From positions 1 through 41,410 of the forward strand of contig CAMDNO010000018.1 in assembly GCA_945902955.1 (NCBI GenBank): DNA of 41,410 bases, written 5' to 3'. Below, one piece after another: positions 1 through 8,396 of this stretch (position 1 is its first letter; each line of letters begins with the position of its first letter). Made by a program: the position numbers and the translations under genes. This DNA comes from Porphyromonas cangingivalis (GTDB taxonomy: Bacteria > Bacteroidota > Bacteroidia > Bacteroidales > Paludibacteraceae). Below the pieces are notes generated by a model, which ran no database searches, was not told the DNA's origin, and saw only the letters and a list, made by a program, of their open reading frames with translations.

Positions 1-1374
1 ATCAATCCCAAAGACCCGAATAGCGGCTATTGCTATGGCATACAAAACGAAATTTTGCAACCAAATGGTACAGGCGATAAAAAGTTGCAAGCCTATAATT
101 TTAGATTTTGTTTAACGCAAAACAAAAACAATTTCATTCCAATAACGCCACCACACGATTATGACCCATCAAAATATGAATTGCTTAAACGTGTTATTGC
201 TCAACGTATCGGGTTGGGCTGGAAACATATTTTAAAATCGTATTTGTTAATTAATGTGATGCCAAACGGTAAAACCGACATCAACAATATGGGGCCATTT
301 TCCACCGACTTTATTGGCGAAAACTGGGAATATATCGATGCTGATTTTGCTTCGCGTCAAAAGATGGCTAAGGCTCACAAGAATTACATTAAAGGTTTGC
401 TGTTCTTTCTTGGTAATGATTCTTCGGTTCCGGCAGAACTCCGTAATGAGATGAAAAGTTGGGGATTTGCCAAGGATGAATTTACAGATAATGGCGGTTT
501 TCCACATCAAATTTATGTACGTGAGGGACGACGCATGATTGGCGAGTACGTGATGACTGAGAATAATTGTGTTGGAAAAACTACCGTTGCCGATGGTATT
601 GGATTGGCTGCATATACTATGGATTCTCACAACTGCCAGCGTATAGTAGTGAATGGCATGGTAAAAAACGAAGGCGATGTGCAAGTAGGTGGTTTCCCTC
701 CTTACCCCATTTCGTATCGGTCAATTATACCAAAAGCCAACGAGTGCACAAATTTATTAGTGCCCGTTTCGCTATCGGCTACGCACATTGCTTTTGGTTC
801 TATCCGCATGGAGCCGGTGTTTATGGTGTTGGCTCAATCGGCAGCTGTAGCGGCTTCATTGGCAATTGATAAAAACATTCCGGTTCAAAAGGTAAATGTA
901 AAAACCGTACAGTCTATTTTGGCAAAAAAACCCTATTTAGACGGACGAAAACCGGAAGTATTGGTAGATAATTCGGATACAAAACAAGTAAAACAAACAG
1001 GAAATTGGGAGATTCCCGCTAAACCGATTGCCTCCAACAAAATGGATTATCTGATGACTCAGGCTGATGGGAAAAGTGCTGCCGAAGTGCTATTTACGCC
1101 AAAAATTGTCGACTCGAGCATGTATGATGTGTATTTTTATTGCCCCGAAAAACCTGTAAATACGCCCGAATGGGCATCAACCATTGATGTTCAGATTTCT
1201 ACAAGTAAAGAAATAATTAAAACTACCGTGGACCAAAAAGCCAATCGCCATCATTGGGTGAAATTGGGGCGCTATGAGTTGAATGCAAGAAAAAGCACTT
1301 CGGTAAAAATAATTACAAACAAAGCCGGAATTGTGATTGCTGATGCGGTGCTTTTTGTGCCTGTTGAAAAATAA
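1..1374 (+). CDS. FAD-dependent oxidoreductase with golvesin-like C-terminal domain (5' partial)
   Basis: The frame is open from base 1, so the N-terminal Rossmann/FAD-binding part lies outside the window; 457 residues are visible. The visible part matches the C-terminal half of the FAD-dependent oxidoreductase family often labelled xanthan lyase-like in Bacteroidota: the block SATHIAFGSIRMEPVFM followed by QSAAVAASLAI (visible residues about 259-289) is the family's conserved C-terminal FAD-contacting motif. From about residue 335 to the end is a beta-sandwich resembling the golvesin/xanthan-lyase C-terminal domain (YDVYFYCP, then HHWVKLGRYEL, then GIVIADAVLFVP), thought to bind carbohydrate or the cell surface. 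The substrate is unknown; a sugar-oxidising role fits the locus. It is 9 bp upstream of the GH78 gene and probably in the same operon. Family assignment is firm, function is not. Confidence 0.85.
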   Translation: MNPKDPNSGYCYGIQNEILQPNGTGDKKLQAYNFRFCLTQNKNNFIPITPPHDYDPSKYELLKRVIAQRIGLGWKHILKSYLLINVMPNGKTDINNMGPFSTDFIGENWEYIDADFASRQKMAKAHKNYIKGLLFFLGNDSSVPAELRNEMKSWGFAKDEFTDNGGFPHQIYVREGRRMIGEYVMTENNCVGKTTVADGIGLAAYTMDSHNCQRIVVNGMVKNEGDVQVGGFPPYPISYRSIIPKANECTNLLVPVSLSATHIAFGSIRMEPVFMVLAQSAAVAASLAIDKNIPVQKVNVKTVQSILAKKPYLDGRKPEVLVDNSDTKQVKQTGNWEIPAKPIASNKMDYLMTQADGKSAAEVLFTPKIVDSSMYDVYFYCPEKPVNTPEWASTIDVQISTSKEIIKTTVDQKANRHHWVKLGRYELNARKSTSVKIITNKAGIVIADAVLFVPVEK

Positions 1375-1383
1375 AAATTGAGT

Positions 1384-3741
1384 ATGAAGATTTGGTTGCT
1401 TTCGTTTCTTCTTCTATCAAGCTTTTGGGTAAAAAGCGAATCCAAGTTGTCTTGGGATTCGCATTGGATAGCTCATCCGCAAGCTGATTTGCTCAATTAT
1501 GGCGTGTTTCATTTTCGAAAAACAGTAACATTGACCGAAAAACCCACTATATTTCGGGTGCATATTTCGGCAGACAATAAATTTAAACTGTTTGTAAATG
1601 GACAGTATGTAGCCTCGGGGTGTGTGTTGGGTGATGCCAATAATTGGTTTTACGATACCATCGACTTGGCACCATATTTAGTAAAGGGCGAAAATACGTT
1701 GGCTGCATTGGTTTGGAACTTAGGCAAGCAGAAAGGCGAAAACCAAATTTCTATGAAAACTGCATTTATTTTGCAAGCTGAAAATCCGACTCACAATGCT
1801 GTGAATACAAATAATACTTGGAGAGTGGAGCAGAATGAAGCCTATTCGCCAAAAGCGATTTTGCAAACTGATGAAACTGGCTATTTGCTAATTGGTTGTG
1901 GCGATTACATTCAGGGAAGTAAATATAACTGGAATTGGAAAACCTGTCCTACGGATAAATGGCATAATGCTAAAAACTTAGAGCATGGAAATCCAAAAGG
2001 CTTTGGTTCGGGTTGCACATGGGTACTAGCTCCACGTATGATTCCAATGTTGGACGAAAAAATGCTGCGATTTCCAGTTGTTCGAAGGTCAACAATGCCT
2101 GTAAATCAAGGATTTTTAAAAGGACAGCAAAAACTCAGCATTGATTCAAATTCCAAAGTAAGTATTTTACTTGACCAAACTACATTAATAAATGCATTCC
2201 CTACACTCATTTTTAGCAAAGGAAAAGGAGCTAAAATAACGTTTACCTATTGCGAATCCTTATTCGACAGCAAAAGACAAAAAGGCAACCGCAACGAAAT
2301 AGAAAATAAAACAGCCAAAGGACTAAAAGATGTAATTGTGGCAAGCGGTGATATAAATTGTGTGTTTCAACCCCTCGAATATCGCACTTACCGCTATTTG
2401 CAATTGGATATTATTACTGCTGATGAAAAATTGGTATTGGATAATTTACAACACACGGCTGTGGGATATCCTTTCCAAGAAAAAGCCAAATTTGTAAGTA
2501 ATGATAGTTCGTTGACAAAAATATGGAACGTGGGTTGGCGCACTGCTCGCCTTTGTGCCATGGATACATACATGGATTGTCCGTATTACGAGCGACTTCA
2601 ATATGTTGGCGACACTCGCATTCAGGCACTTATCTCACTTTATGTTTCGGGTGACGACCGACTCATGCGACAAGCCATATATATGCTCAACAGTTCTCGT
2701 TTTGGCGAAGGATTGACATTGAGCAGTTACCCTTCGAACGCAACGCAGAAAGTGATCCCACCTTTTTCACTTTTTTGGGTAGATATGATGTACGATTATA
2801 TCATGCTCCGACCCGATATAGATTTTGTTCGCCAATTTCTTCCCGGAATTTACGGTGTACTCGATTGGTACGAACAACACATTGATGCCAGAACAAGCAT
2901 GTTGGGCAGCACGCCTTATTGGAGTTTTGTGGATTGGGCAAAAGAATGGCCATGGGATAATAAAATTAAAGAAGGCGGTGTTCCAAAAGGTGGCGACGAT
3001 GGCGGTTCTAGCATTACTTCCCTACAGTTTGTTTATACTTTACAACATGCAGCTATCATTTTCGAAGAGCAAGGCAATCATCGTCAGGCAAAGTATTATA
3101 GTCAGTTAGCAGCAAAAATATCAAAAGCCGTTTATCAAAATTGCTGGGACGAAAAGCGGCAATTATTGGCCGATACGCCCGACAAAACAATTTTTAGTCA
3201 ACATGCCAATATTTGGGGTGTACTTACCAATACCATTCCTGCCAAGCAGCAAAAAGAATTGATGAACAAGGTTCTTAAAGATAAATCGCTCATTCAGAGC
3301 ACCTATTATTTTAAGTTTTATTTGGCTCAAGCCCTGTTTCAAGCCGGTATAGGCAATGAATATATTTCAATGCTCGAGCCTTGGAAGCAAGCATTAGCGC
3401 TTGGATTAACCACTTTCCCCGAGCAGCCTGAACCCACACGGAGCGACTGTCATGCTTGGAGTGCCAGTCCGAATTACGATTTATTAGCAACGGTGTGCGG
3501 AATAAGACCTATGGAGTTTGGTTTTAGGAAGGTTCGCATTGCGCCAAATCTTGGAAGCCTAAAGAACGCAGAAGCCAACATGCCGCATCCTAATGGCGAA
3601 ATTAAAGTGAAATTTGTACGCAAAGGCATTAATGGTATTGTTGCCGAAATAACTTTGCCAGCAAAACTAACCGGCGAATTTGTATGGAATGGGAAAGTGC
3701 GGAAATTATATTCAGGTGTAAATAAGGTTGAAATTTTGTAA
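1384..3741 (+). CDS. GH78 alpha-L-rhamnosidase, exported
   Basis: Predicted to remove terminal alpha-L-rhamnose from oligosaccharides. I chose the ATG at 1384 rather than a TTG 6 bases upstream because it starts directly with a signal peptide (MKIWLLSFLLLSSFWVKSES). Order of parts (785 aa): N-terminal beta-sandwich with a sugar-binding look (about 25-200, HFRKTVTL ... LFVNGQYVASG), a second beta domain (about 240-365), an (alpha/alpha)6 catalytic barrel (about 370-690) and a C-terminal beta domain. The GH78 active-site signature appears as DCPYYERLQYVGD (about 398-410); the family's more classical form has Arg and Trp here, but the YYE-LQYVGD variant is a familiar Bacteroidota form. WSFVDW and the later FPEQPEPTRSDCHAW segment (about 680-700) complete the barrel. 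There is no T9SS tail or lipobox, so it is probably periplasmic. Nothing in sequence alone fixes the natural glycan. Confidence 0.9.
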   Translation: MKIWLLSFLLLSSFWVKSESKLSWDSHWIAHPQADLLNYGVFHFRKTVTLTEKPTIFRVHISADNKFKLFVNGQYVASGCVLGDANNWFYDTIDLAPYLVKGENTLAALVWNLGKQKGENQISMKTAFILQAENPTHNAVNTNNTWRVEQNEAYSPKAILQTDETGYLLIGCGDYIQGSKYNWNWKTCPTDKWHNAKNLEHGNPKGFGSGCTWVLAPRMIPMLDEKMLRFPVVRRSTMPVNQGFLKGQQKLSIDSNSKVSILLDQTTLINAFPTLIFSKGKGAKITFTYCESLFDSKRQKGNRNEIENKTAKGLKDVIVASGDINCVFQPLEYRTYRYLQLDIITADEKLVLDNLQHTAVGYPFQEKAKFVSNDSSLTKIWNVGWRTARLCAMDTYMDCPYYERLQYVGDTRIQALISLYVSGDDRLMRQAIYMLNSSRFGEGLTLSSYPSNATQKVIPPFSLFWVDMMYDYIMLRPDIDFVRQFLPGIYGVLDWYEQHIDARTSMLGSTPYWSFVDWAKEWPWDNKIKEGGVPKGGDDGGSSITSLQFVYTLQHAAIIFEEQGNHRQAKYYSQLAAKISKAVYQNCWDEKRQLLADTPDKTIFSQHANIWGVLTNTIPAKQQKELMNKVLKDKSLIQSTYYFKFYLAQALFQAGIGNEYISMLEPWKQALALGLTTFPEQPEPTRSDCHAWSASPNYDLLATVCGIRPMEFGFRKVRIAPNLGSLKNAEANMPHPNGEIKVKFVRKGINGIVAEITLPAKLTGEFVWNGKVRKLYSGVNKVEIL

Positions 3742-3897
3742 GCAAAAAAAAAAAAAATCATCATTTATCCATTATCGAAATGAAATACTCACATTTGATT
3801 TTTTTAGTTGGATAATAAGTAATCTTGCTAAATGTGCAAGGAAATTATTCTACAACTTACAAGTTACTAATTGATTAAAACAAAGCATATTATTTTT

Positions 3898-6114
3898 ATG
3901 AAAAAAAGTTTTAAAGCTACTATACTAGTGCTGTTTTTTCTTGGCGGGAAAATGTACTCCGCTTCAACCAATATCGATTCCTTACTTTCGGTAATGACGC
4001 TCGACGAAAAAATTGGGCAAATGACACAAATGTGTTTTAGCACGATTACACTCGATGGAAGTAAATCGCTCGACCTGAATGTGGCTAATTTCAGGCAGTT
4101 GATTAAACAACAGCACATTGGCTCATTTTTGAGTGGTAGTGACAATTATGCCAAGTGGTTCGAATTTATTACGGCCATTCAAAAAGTGGCCGTTACCGAA
4201 ACCCGACTTGGCATTCCGCTTATCATTGGTATCGACCACGTACATGGTGCAAATTACATTAACGAAGGCACCATTTTTCCGCACAACTTAATGTTGGCTT
4301 GTAGTTTCGATAAAGCATTGTTGGAAAAAATTGCCAAAGTAACAGCTATCGAAACAGCACCTGTGGGACTTAGCTGGAATTTTGCGCCGGTGCTCGATGT
4401 GGGGCGCACACCGTACTGGCCACGCTTTTACGAAACTTTTGGCGAAGATACGCATGTTACGGCTGAAATGGGAAGTGCATTTATCAAAGCATACCAAAAT
4501 GTCCCCGAAATTGCACCTTATAAACTCGCAGCTTGTGCCAAACATTTTATTGGCTACTCTGACCCAAAATACGGTTTCGACCGTTCGCCTTCCGAAATTC
4601 CCATGCAAACGCTGCACGAAATTTTTGTGCCACCTTTCCAAAAAGCATTCCAAGCGGGTGTAAAAACACTGATGGTAAATAGTGGCGAGTTAAATGGCGA
4701 GCCTGTACATGGGTCAAAATTTTTGCTCGATACTTTGCTGCGTCAACATCTTGGGTTCGAGGGTGTAATTGTGAGTGACATCAAAGATATTGAGCGCATT
4801 GTAAAAATGCACCACACCGCTGCTACCGAAAAAGAAGCCACGCTACAAGCCGTGAATGCGGGCATTGATATGTATATGGCTTGCAATAACAGTGCTTTTA
4901 TAAAGGACGTAAATGAATTGCTTGCCGAAGGAAAACTATCAATATCGCAAATTGATGCTTCGGTGCGACGCATTCTGCTATTAAAAAAAGATTTGGGACT
5001 TTTCGAAAATCCTTATCCATTAAAGCAACTATTAGAAGCGGTAAATACGCTACAAAACCGTAAAGTAGCCTTGGAGGCTGCCGAAAAATCAATTGTTTTA
5101 TTAAAAAATGAAAATACACTTCCGCTCGATAAATCTAAAAAAATATTGTTGGCCGGCATAGGAGCCAATTCAAAACGTATGTTGAATGGCCCCTGGTCGT
5201 TTGACTGGATGGGTGCTGAAGAGGACTTGCAACCTAAAACGATGCGCACGCTTTTCGAAGCTTGCAAAAATACTTTTGGCGAGAAAAATGTGACTTTGTC
5301 AAAAACAGAACGTATTTTAGCTACAAAAGACAGCAAATCATTCCAAAAAGATGCGCGCAAAGCAGATGTAATAGTACTGGCGATTGGCGAACAACCCTAC
5401 AGCGAATTTATGGGGAATATCAATGACCTCACGCTCGATACCGACCAACTTGCATTGGTGGATGTGGCAATAGAAACTAAAAAACCGGTTGTGCTGGTGC
5501 TTATGGAGGGTCGTCCGCGTGTGATTACAAAGCAAGCTGCCGGTGCAGAAGCCATACTTTTTGCAGGTTATCCGGGCATCGAAGGTGCACAAGCAATTGC
5601 CAATATACTTTCGGGCAAAACAAATCCGTCGGCGCGTTTGGCTTTTTCCTATCCTTTAAGTGCAGGTCATACCATACCGTACAACTACAAACCGTCGGAA
5701 TACAACATTTACTGGAAACCCGACACGCTTCCAAAATGGTTATTTCCATTCGGTCACGGATTGAGTTATACCCAGTTTGAATACGCCGATATTCAACTTT
5801 CCGACTCCATAGTAAGTGCTATAGGAACAATAAAAGCAACGGTGAAAATTAAAAATACAGGAAAAATAGCAGGCACCGAAACTGCACTTTGGTACATCAA
5901 AGATGAAGTTGGTTCTATCTCGCGCCCGATAAAAATGCTCAAGCATTTCGAAAAAGTGGCATTAAATGCAGGAGAAGAAAAAATCGTAATTTTTGAAATT
6001 TCCGCTGCGGAACACCTTTCATTTCCCGATAAGAATGGAAAGAAACTGCTCGAAAATGGAGATTTTCAGCTGTTTATAGGCAATTTAACTCAGAAATTCA
6101 GTTTTAAAAAATAG
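3898..6114 (+). CDS. GH3 beta-glycosidase (BglX/ExoI-like), exported
   Basis: Glycoside hydrolase family 3 enzyme, probably a beta-glucosidase that trims imported oligosaccharides. The ATG at 3898 gives a clean signal peptide (MKKSFKATILVLFFLGGKMYS), preferred over a TTG 27 bases upstream. The 738-aa product has the TIM-barrel domain with KHFIGY (Lys-His about 215-216) and the nucleophile Asp about 294 in GVIVSDIKD. The second domain contains GEQPYSEFMG, whose Glu (about 503) aligns with the general acid/base of ExoI-type enzymes, and a fibronectin III-like domain ends the protein after FPFGHGLSYTQFEY. All catalytic features are present. There is no lipobox or sorting tail, so a periplasmic place is likely. 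The preceding 156-bp gap holds a 14-A tract; the next gene starts 3 bp after the stop, indicating co-transcription. Glucoside versus xyloside preference cannot be read from sequence. Confidence 0.92.
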   Translation: MKKSFKATILVLFFLGGKMYSASTNIDSLLSVMTLDEKIGQMTQMCFSTITLDGSKSLDLNVANFRQLIKQQHIGSFLSGSDNYAKWFEFITAIQKVAVTETRLGIPLIIGIDHVHGANYINEGTIFPHNLMLACSFDKALLEKIAKVTAIETAPVGLSWNFAPVLDVGRTPYWPRFYETFGEDTHVTAEMGSAFIKAYQNVPEIAPYKLAACAKHFIGYSDPKYGFDRSPSEIPMQTLHEIFVPPFQKAFQAGVKTLMVNSGELNGEPVHGSKFLLDTLLRQHLGFEGVIVSDIKDIERIVKMHHTAATEKEATLQAVNAGIDMYMACNNSAFIKDVNELLAEGKLSISQIDASVRRILLLKKDLGLFENPYPLKQLLEAVNTLQNRKVALEAAEKSIVLLKNENTLPLDKSKKILLAGIGANSKRMLNGPWSFDWMGAEEDLQPKTMRTLFEACKNTFGEKNVTLSKTERILATKDSKSFQKDARKADVIVLAIGEQPYSEFMGNINDLTLDTDQLALVDVAIETKKPVVLVLMEGRPRVITKQAAGAEAILFAGYPGIEGAQAIANILSGKTNPSARLAFSYPLSAGHTIPYNYKPSEYNIYWKPDTLPKWLFPFGHGLSYTQFEYADIQLSDSIVSAIGTIKATVKIKNTGKIAGTETALWYIKDEVGSISRPIKMLKHFEKVALNAGEEKIVIFEISAAEHLSFPDKNGKKLLENGDFQLFIGNLTQKFSFKK

Positions 6115-6117
6115 TTT

Positions 6118-8325
6118 ATGAAAAATCAAATTATCCTTTTATTCGTGTTATGTGCAAATTTTGCTTTAGTTGCACAGCCAACCGACAATCCCTACAAAAC
6201 TCAATACGGTAGTGCTGCACCTACATGGACTGACGAACTAAATTGGTCGCGCACGGTTTCAATTACCGATTTTAAACTTGCCGAAGAAACTTCGTGGGAC
6301 AATGCTTTGCAAAAAGCATTCGTTGCTTTAGGCGCAAACGGTGGAACGATCTTTTTTCCCACCGGAAGTTATGCCTTTGTGAACAATGTAGTTTTGCCCT
6401 CAAAAGTTATTTTACGTGGCGAAACACCTATACAAACCGATTCAAAATCAGATAGTTTTGCCCCCGCATCACGCCTTGTTTTTCCTAAATACGAACCTAC
6501 ATTTACCGGAAATGGCACCGACAACACCACTGCATTTAAGTCGATAACTACTACCGGCGATGTATTTAATTGCGGTATTGTTTATTTAGATATAAATCAT
6601 GCTAGAATAAGTATAGGTTCGTCGGCAAGTAAAAATATGTTGGTTTATGGAGTTCGTCAAAACAATGTGGCACAGCCCGATGCCGGCGTTCCGGATATGA
6701 CGTATATGAATGGTTGGCAGCGGTTTTCGTATCGCCACACTTACAATATTTCAGTTTATGCCGAAAGTTGTGCCTCCGTAACCCGTTGCCGTGTAAACGA
6801 TTTAATGAACAACACAGTACACCCTATTGCCGACGACAGTTACGACCAACCAAATTATATTGCCAAAGGAACCTATATTAATGGTGCCGAAAATCCGAAT
6901 GGTGCAACAGCGACTGGCTTAACAACAATAACCCATGGAGAACGTGCGCGGTTCGATTATCTGAACCATTACGGAATACGTGCCAACGGAAAAAGAATGA
7001 ATCCATCGGTGAATGCAGTTCCGATAAATCAGCAAATTGAGCTGATTGACAATTGGTTATACACCACCATGCGGGTGGGCTATTTTGCCGAAGCCATAGG
7101 AATTGTGGTGCGGGGGAATATCAAAAAGGACAAAACCGGTAAATTGGCATGGCTCGATGCTACCGGCAAAAGTTTAATAAGCTACAACGGCAATACACTC
7201 GAAAACCGTGCTCTGAATTTTGCAGGCGAAAATATTCTGATTGAAAATAACGATTTTGAAGTTACACGTCATAAAATGGTGAATACCAAATATTATTCAA
7301 CTGATGGCGAAGGAATTATGATACAGTGGCAGGATGCATGGGGATTTAATACGGCCGATGCCAATTCGGGCTACGGTGCACGAATGCGTGATATAACTAT
7401 TCGCAACAACAGAGTGACTGGTTATGTTGGCATTTATGATGTACAAGTTCCAATTAGTAATGTTACGATTTCAAACAATGATTTGCGAGCCAATGAAGAC
7501 ATTACGGGCAGAACCGATGGAATAATCATGATATTTAAAAAGGAAGCAAACCATCGTGTAGATAATTTATTTATTGAAAATAATACGAATATTTCAAACA
7601 TCAATATTGGTTATAAAAATGCTTCGAATGTGTACGAAATGCCCGGAAGCAATATTGTTGTGAGAAACAACACCGGCGTAAATAGAGCAGGTTTAAATGT
7701 TCCTTACCAAACCGTTGTACACGGAAATAGTTCATTTACTTCTGTAAGTTCATATACAACCGATTTGTTGCTGCCAATTGCGCAGGCGCCTTATCAAATG
7801 CAACACAGTACTGATGCAGCTGCGCCTGTTTTTGTGGAATTTAAAAAGGCCATCGAAGCCATAGACTTATCCAATATTAGCATCAAAAGAGCATCCGACA
7901 ATACAGTTTCGCCTTTAAATGCAGCTATAAATGGTTCGAAATTAGAGCTAACTCCTACTACAGCATTGCTAATAAACGATATCGACACGATAACAATTCC
8001 GGCAAACAGCATTCGGTTTGTGGGCGAAACGGAGGGCAACGCAATTATAAAATGGCATTTCAGAGTAGCTCAAAATTCGGCAACCGCCGTTTCGAAAACT
8101 GTTGCTGACAAAGCCTGTTCCTTTTATCCAAATCCGGCAAAAAGCATCCTGAACATTCGCATTGAAAACGCAGTACCAGTCCCATTATCCATAGTAAGCT
8201 TATCCGGAATTGAAGTAAGAAGAAAGCTGATTGTGAATGGTGAACAGCTTTTAGTATCAGATTTACCGAGAGGAATTTATTTGATAAAAATCGGAAATAA
8301 TACAGATAAACTGATAATTGAATGA
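6118..8325 (+). CDS. Secreted pectate-lyase-like beta-helix protein with T9SS tail
   Basis: A 735-aa exported protein (signal peptide MKNQIILLFVLCANFALVAQ). After a short lead with the motif WTDELNWS comes a pectate_lyase_3-type start (about 60-110: GANGGTIFFPTGSYAF, then LPSKVILRGETP), then a long right-handed beta-helix rich in N-N-turns (IENNDFEV, IRNNRVTGY, ISNNDLRA) including the motif DGEGIMIQ. The last ~75 residues form a T9SS type A sorting domain (SFYPNPAKSILNI ... GIYLIKIG), so the protein should be surface-attached or released. It is a paralogue of the product at 33283-35697, sharing the NWS lead, the GETP turn and DGEG(I/V)-Q. Expected activity is a polysaccharide lyase or hydrolase on an acidic or rhamnose-rich glycan; I cannot assign a CAZy family. 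It is 3 bp downstream of GH3 and the fourth gene of the operon. Confidence 0.8.
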   Translation: MKNQIILLFVLCANFALVAQPTDNPYKTQYGSAAPTWTDELNWSRTVSITDFKLAEETSWDNALQKAFVALGANGGTIFFPTGSYAFVNNVVLPSKVILRGETPIQTDSKSDSFAPASRLVFPKYEPTFTGNGTDNTTAFKSITTTGDVFNCGIVYLDINHARISIGSSASKNMLVYGVRQNNVAQPDAGVPDMTYMNGWQRFSYRHTYNISVYAESCASVTRCRVNDLMNNTVHPIADDSYDQPNYIAKGTYINGAENPNGATATGLTTITHGERARFDYLNHYGIRANGKRMNPSVNAVPINQQIELIDNWLYTTMRVGYFAEAIGIVVRGNIKKDKTGKLAWLDATGKSLISYNGNTLENRALNFAGENILIENNDFEVTRHKMVNTKYYSTDGEGIMIQWQDAWGFNTADANSGYGARMRDITIRNNRVTGYVGIYDVQVPISNVTISNNDLRANEDITGRTDGIIMIFKKEANHRVDNLFIENNTNISNINIGYKNASNVYEMPGSNIVVRNNTGVNRAGLNVPYQTVVHGNSSFTSVSSYTTDLLLPIAQAPYQMQHSTDAAAPVFVEFKKAIEAIDLSNISIKRASDNTVSPLNAAINGSKLELTPTTALLINDIDTITIPANSIRFVGETEGNAIIKWHFRVAQNSATAVSKTVADKACSFYPNPAKSILNIRIENAVPVPLSIVSLSGIEVRRKLIVNGEQLLVSDLPRGIYLIKIGNNTDKLIIE

Positions 8326-8396
8326 TTCAATTTTAAGGCAAAATAATAATTATACGTCTAAAAGTAAAAACCAACGTAAACATTCGAATTTCCAAT

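Noticed and set aside
398-3741. Non-classical GH78 motif (YYE and LQYVGD instead of Arg and Trp) considered as an inactive enzyme
   Set aside because: This variant is familiar among Bacteroidota GH78 proteins and the acidic residues are kept, so there is no reason to call it inactive.
3744-3757. Run of 14 A between GH78 and GH3, considered as a phase-variable promoter spacer
   Set aside because: No promoter blocks of good consensus flank it at functional distances; it may simply be part of a weak terminator or AT-rich spacer.
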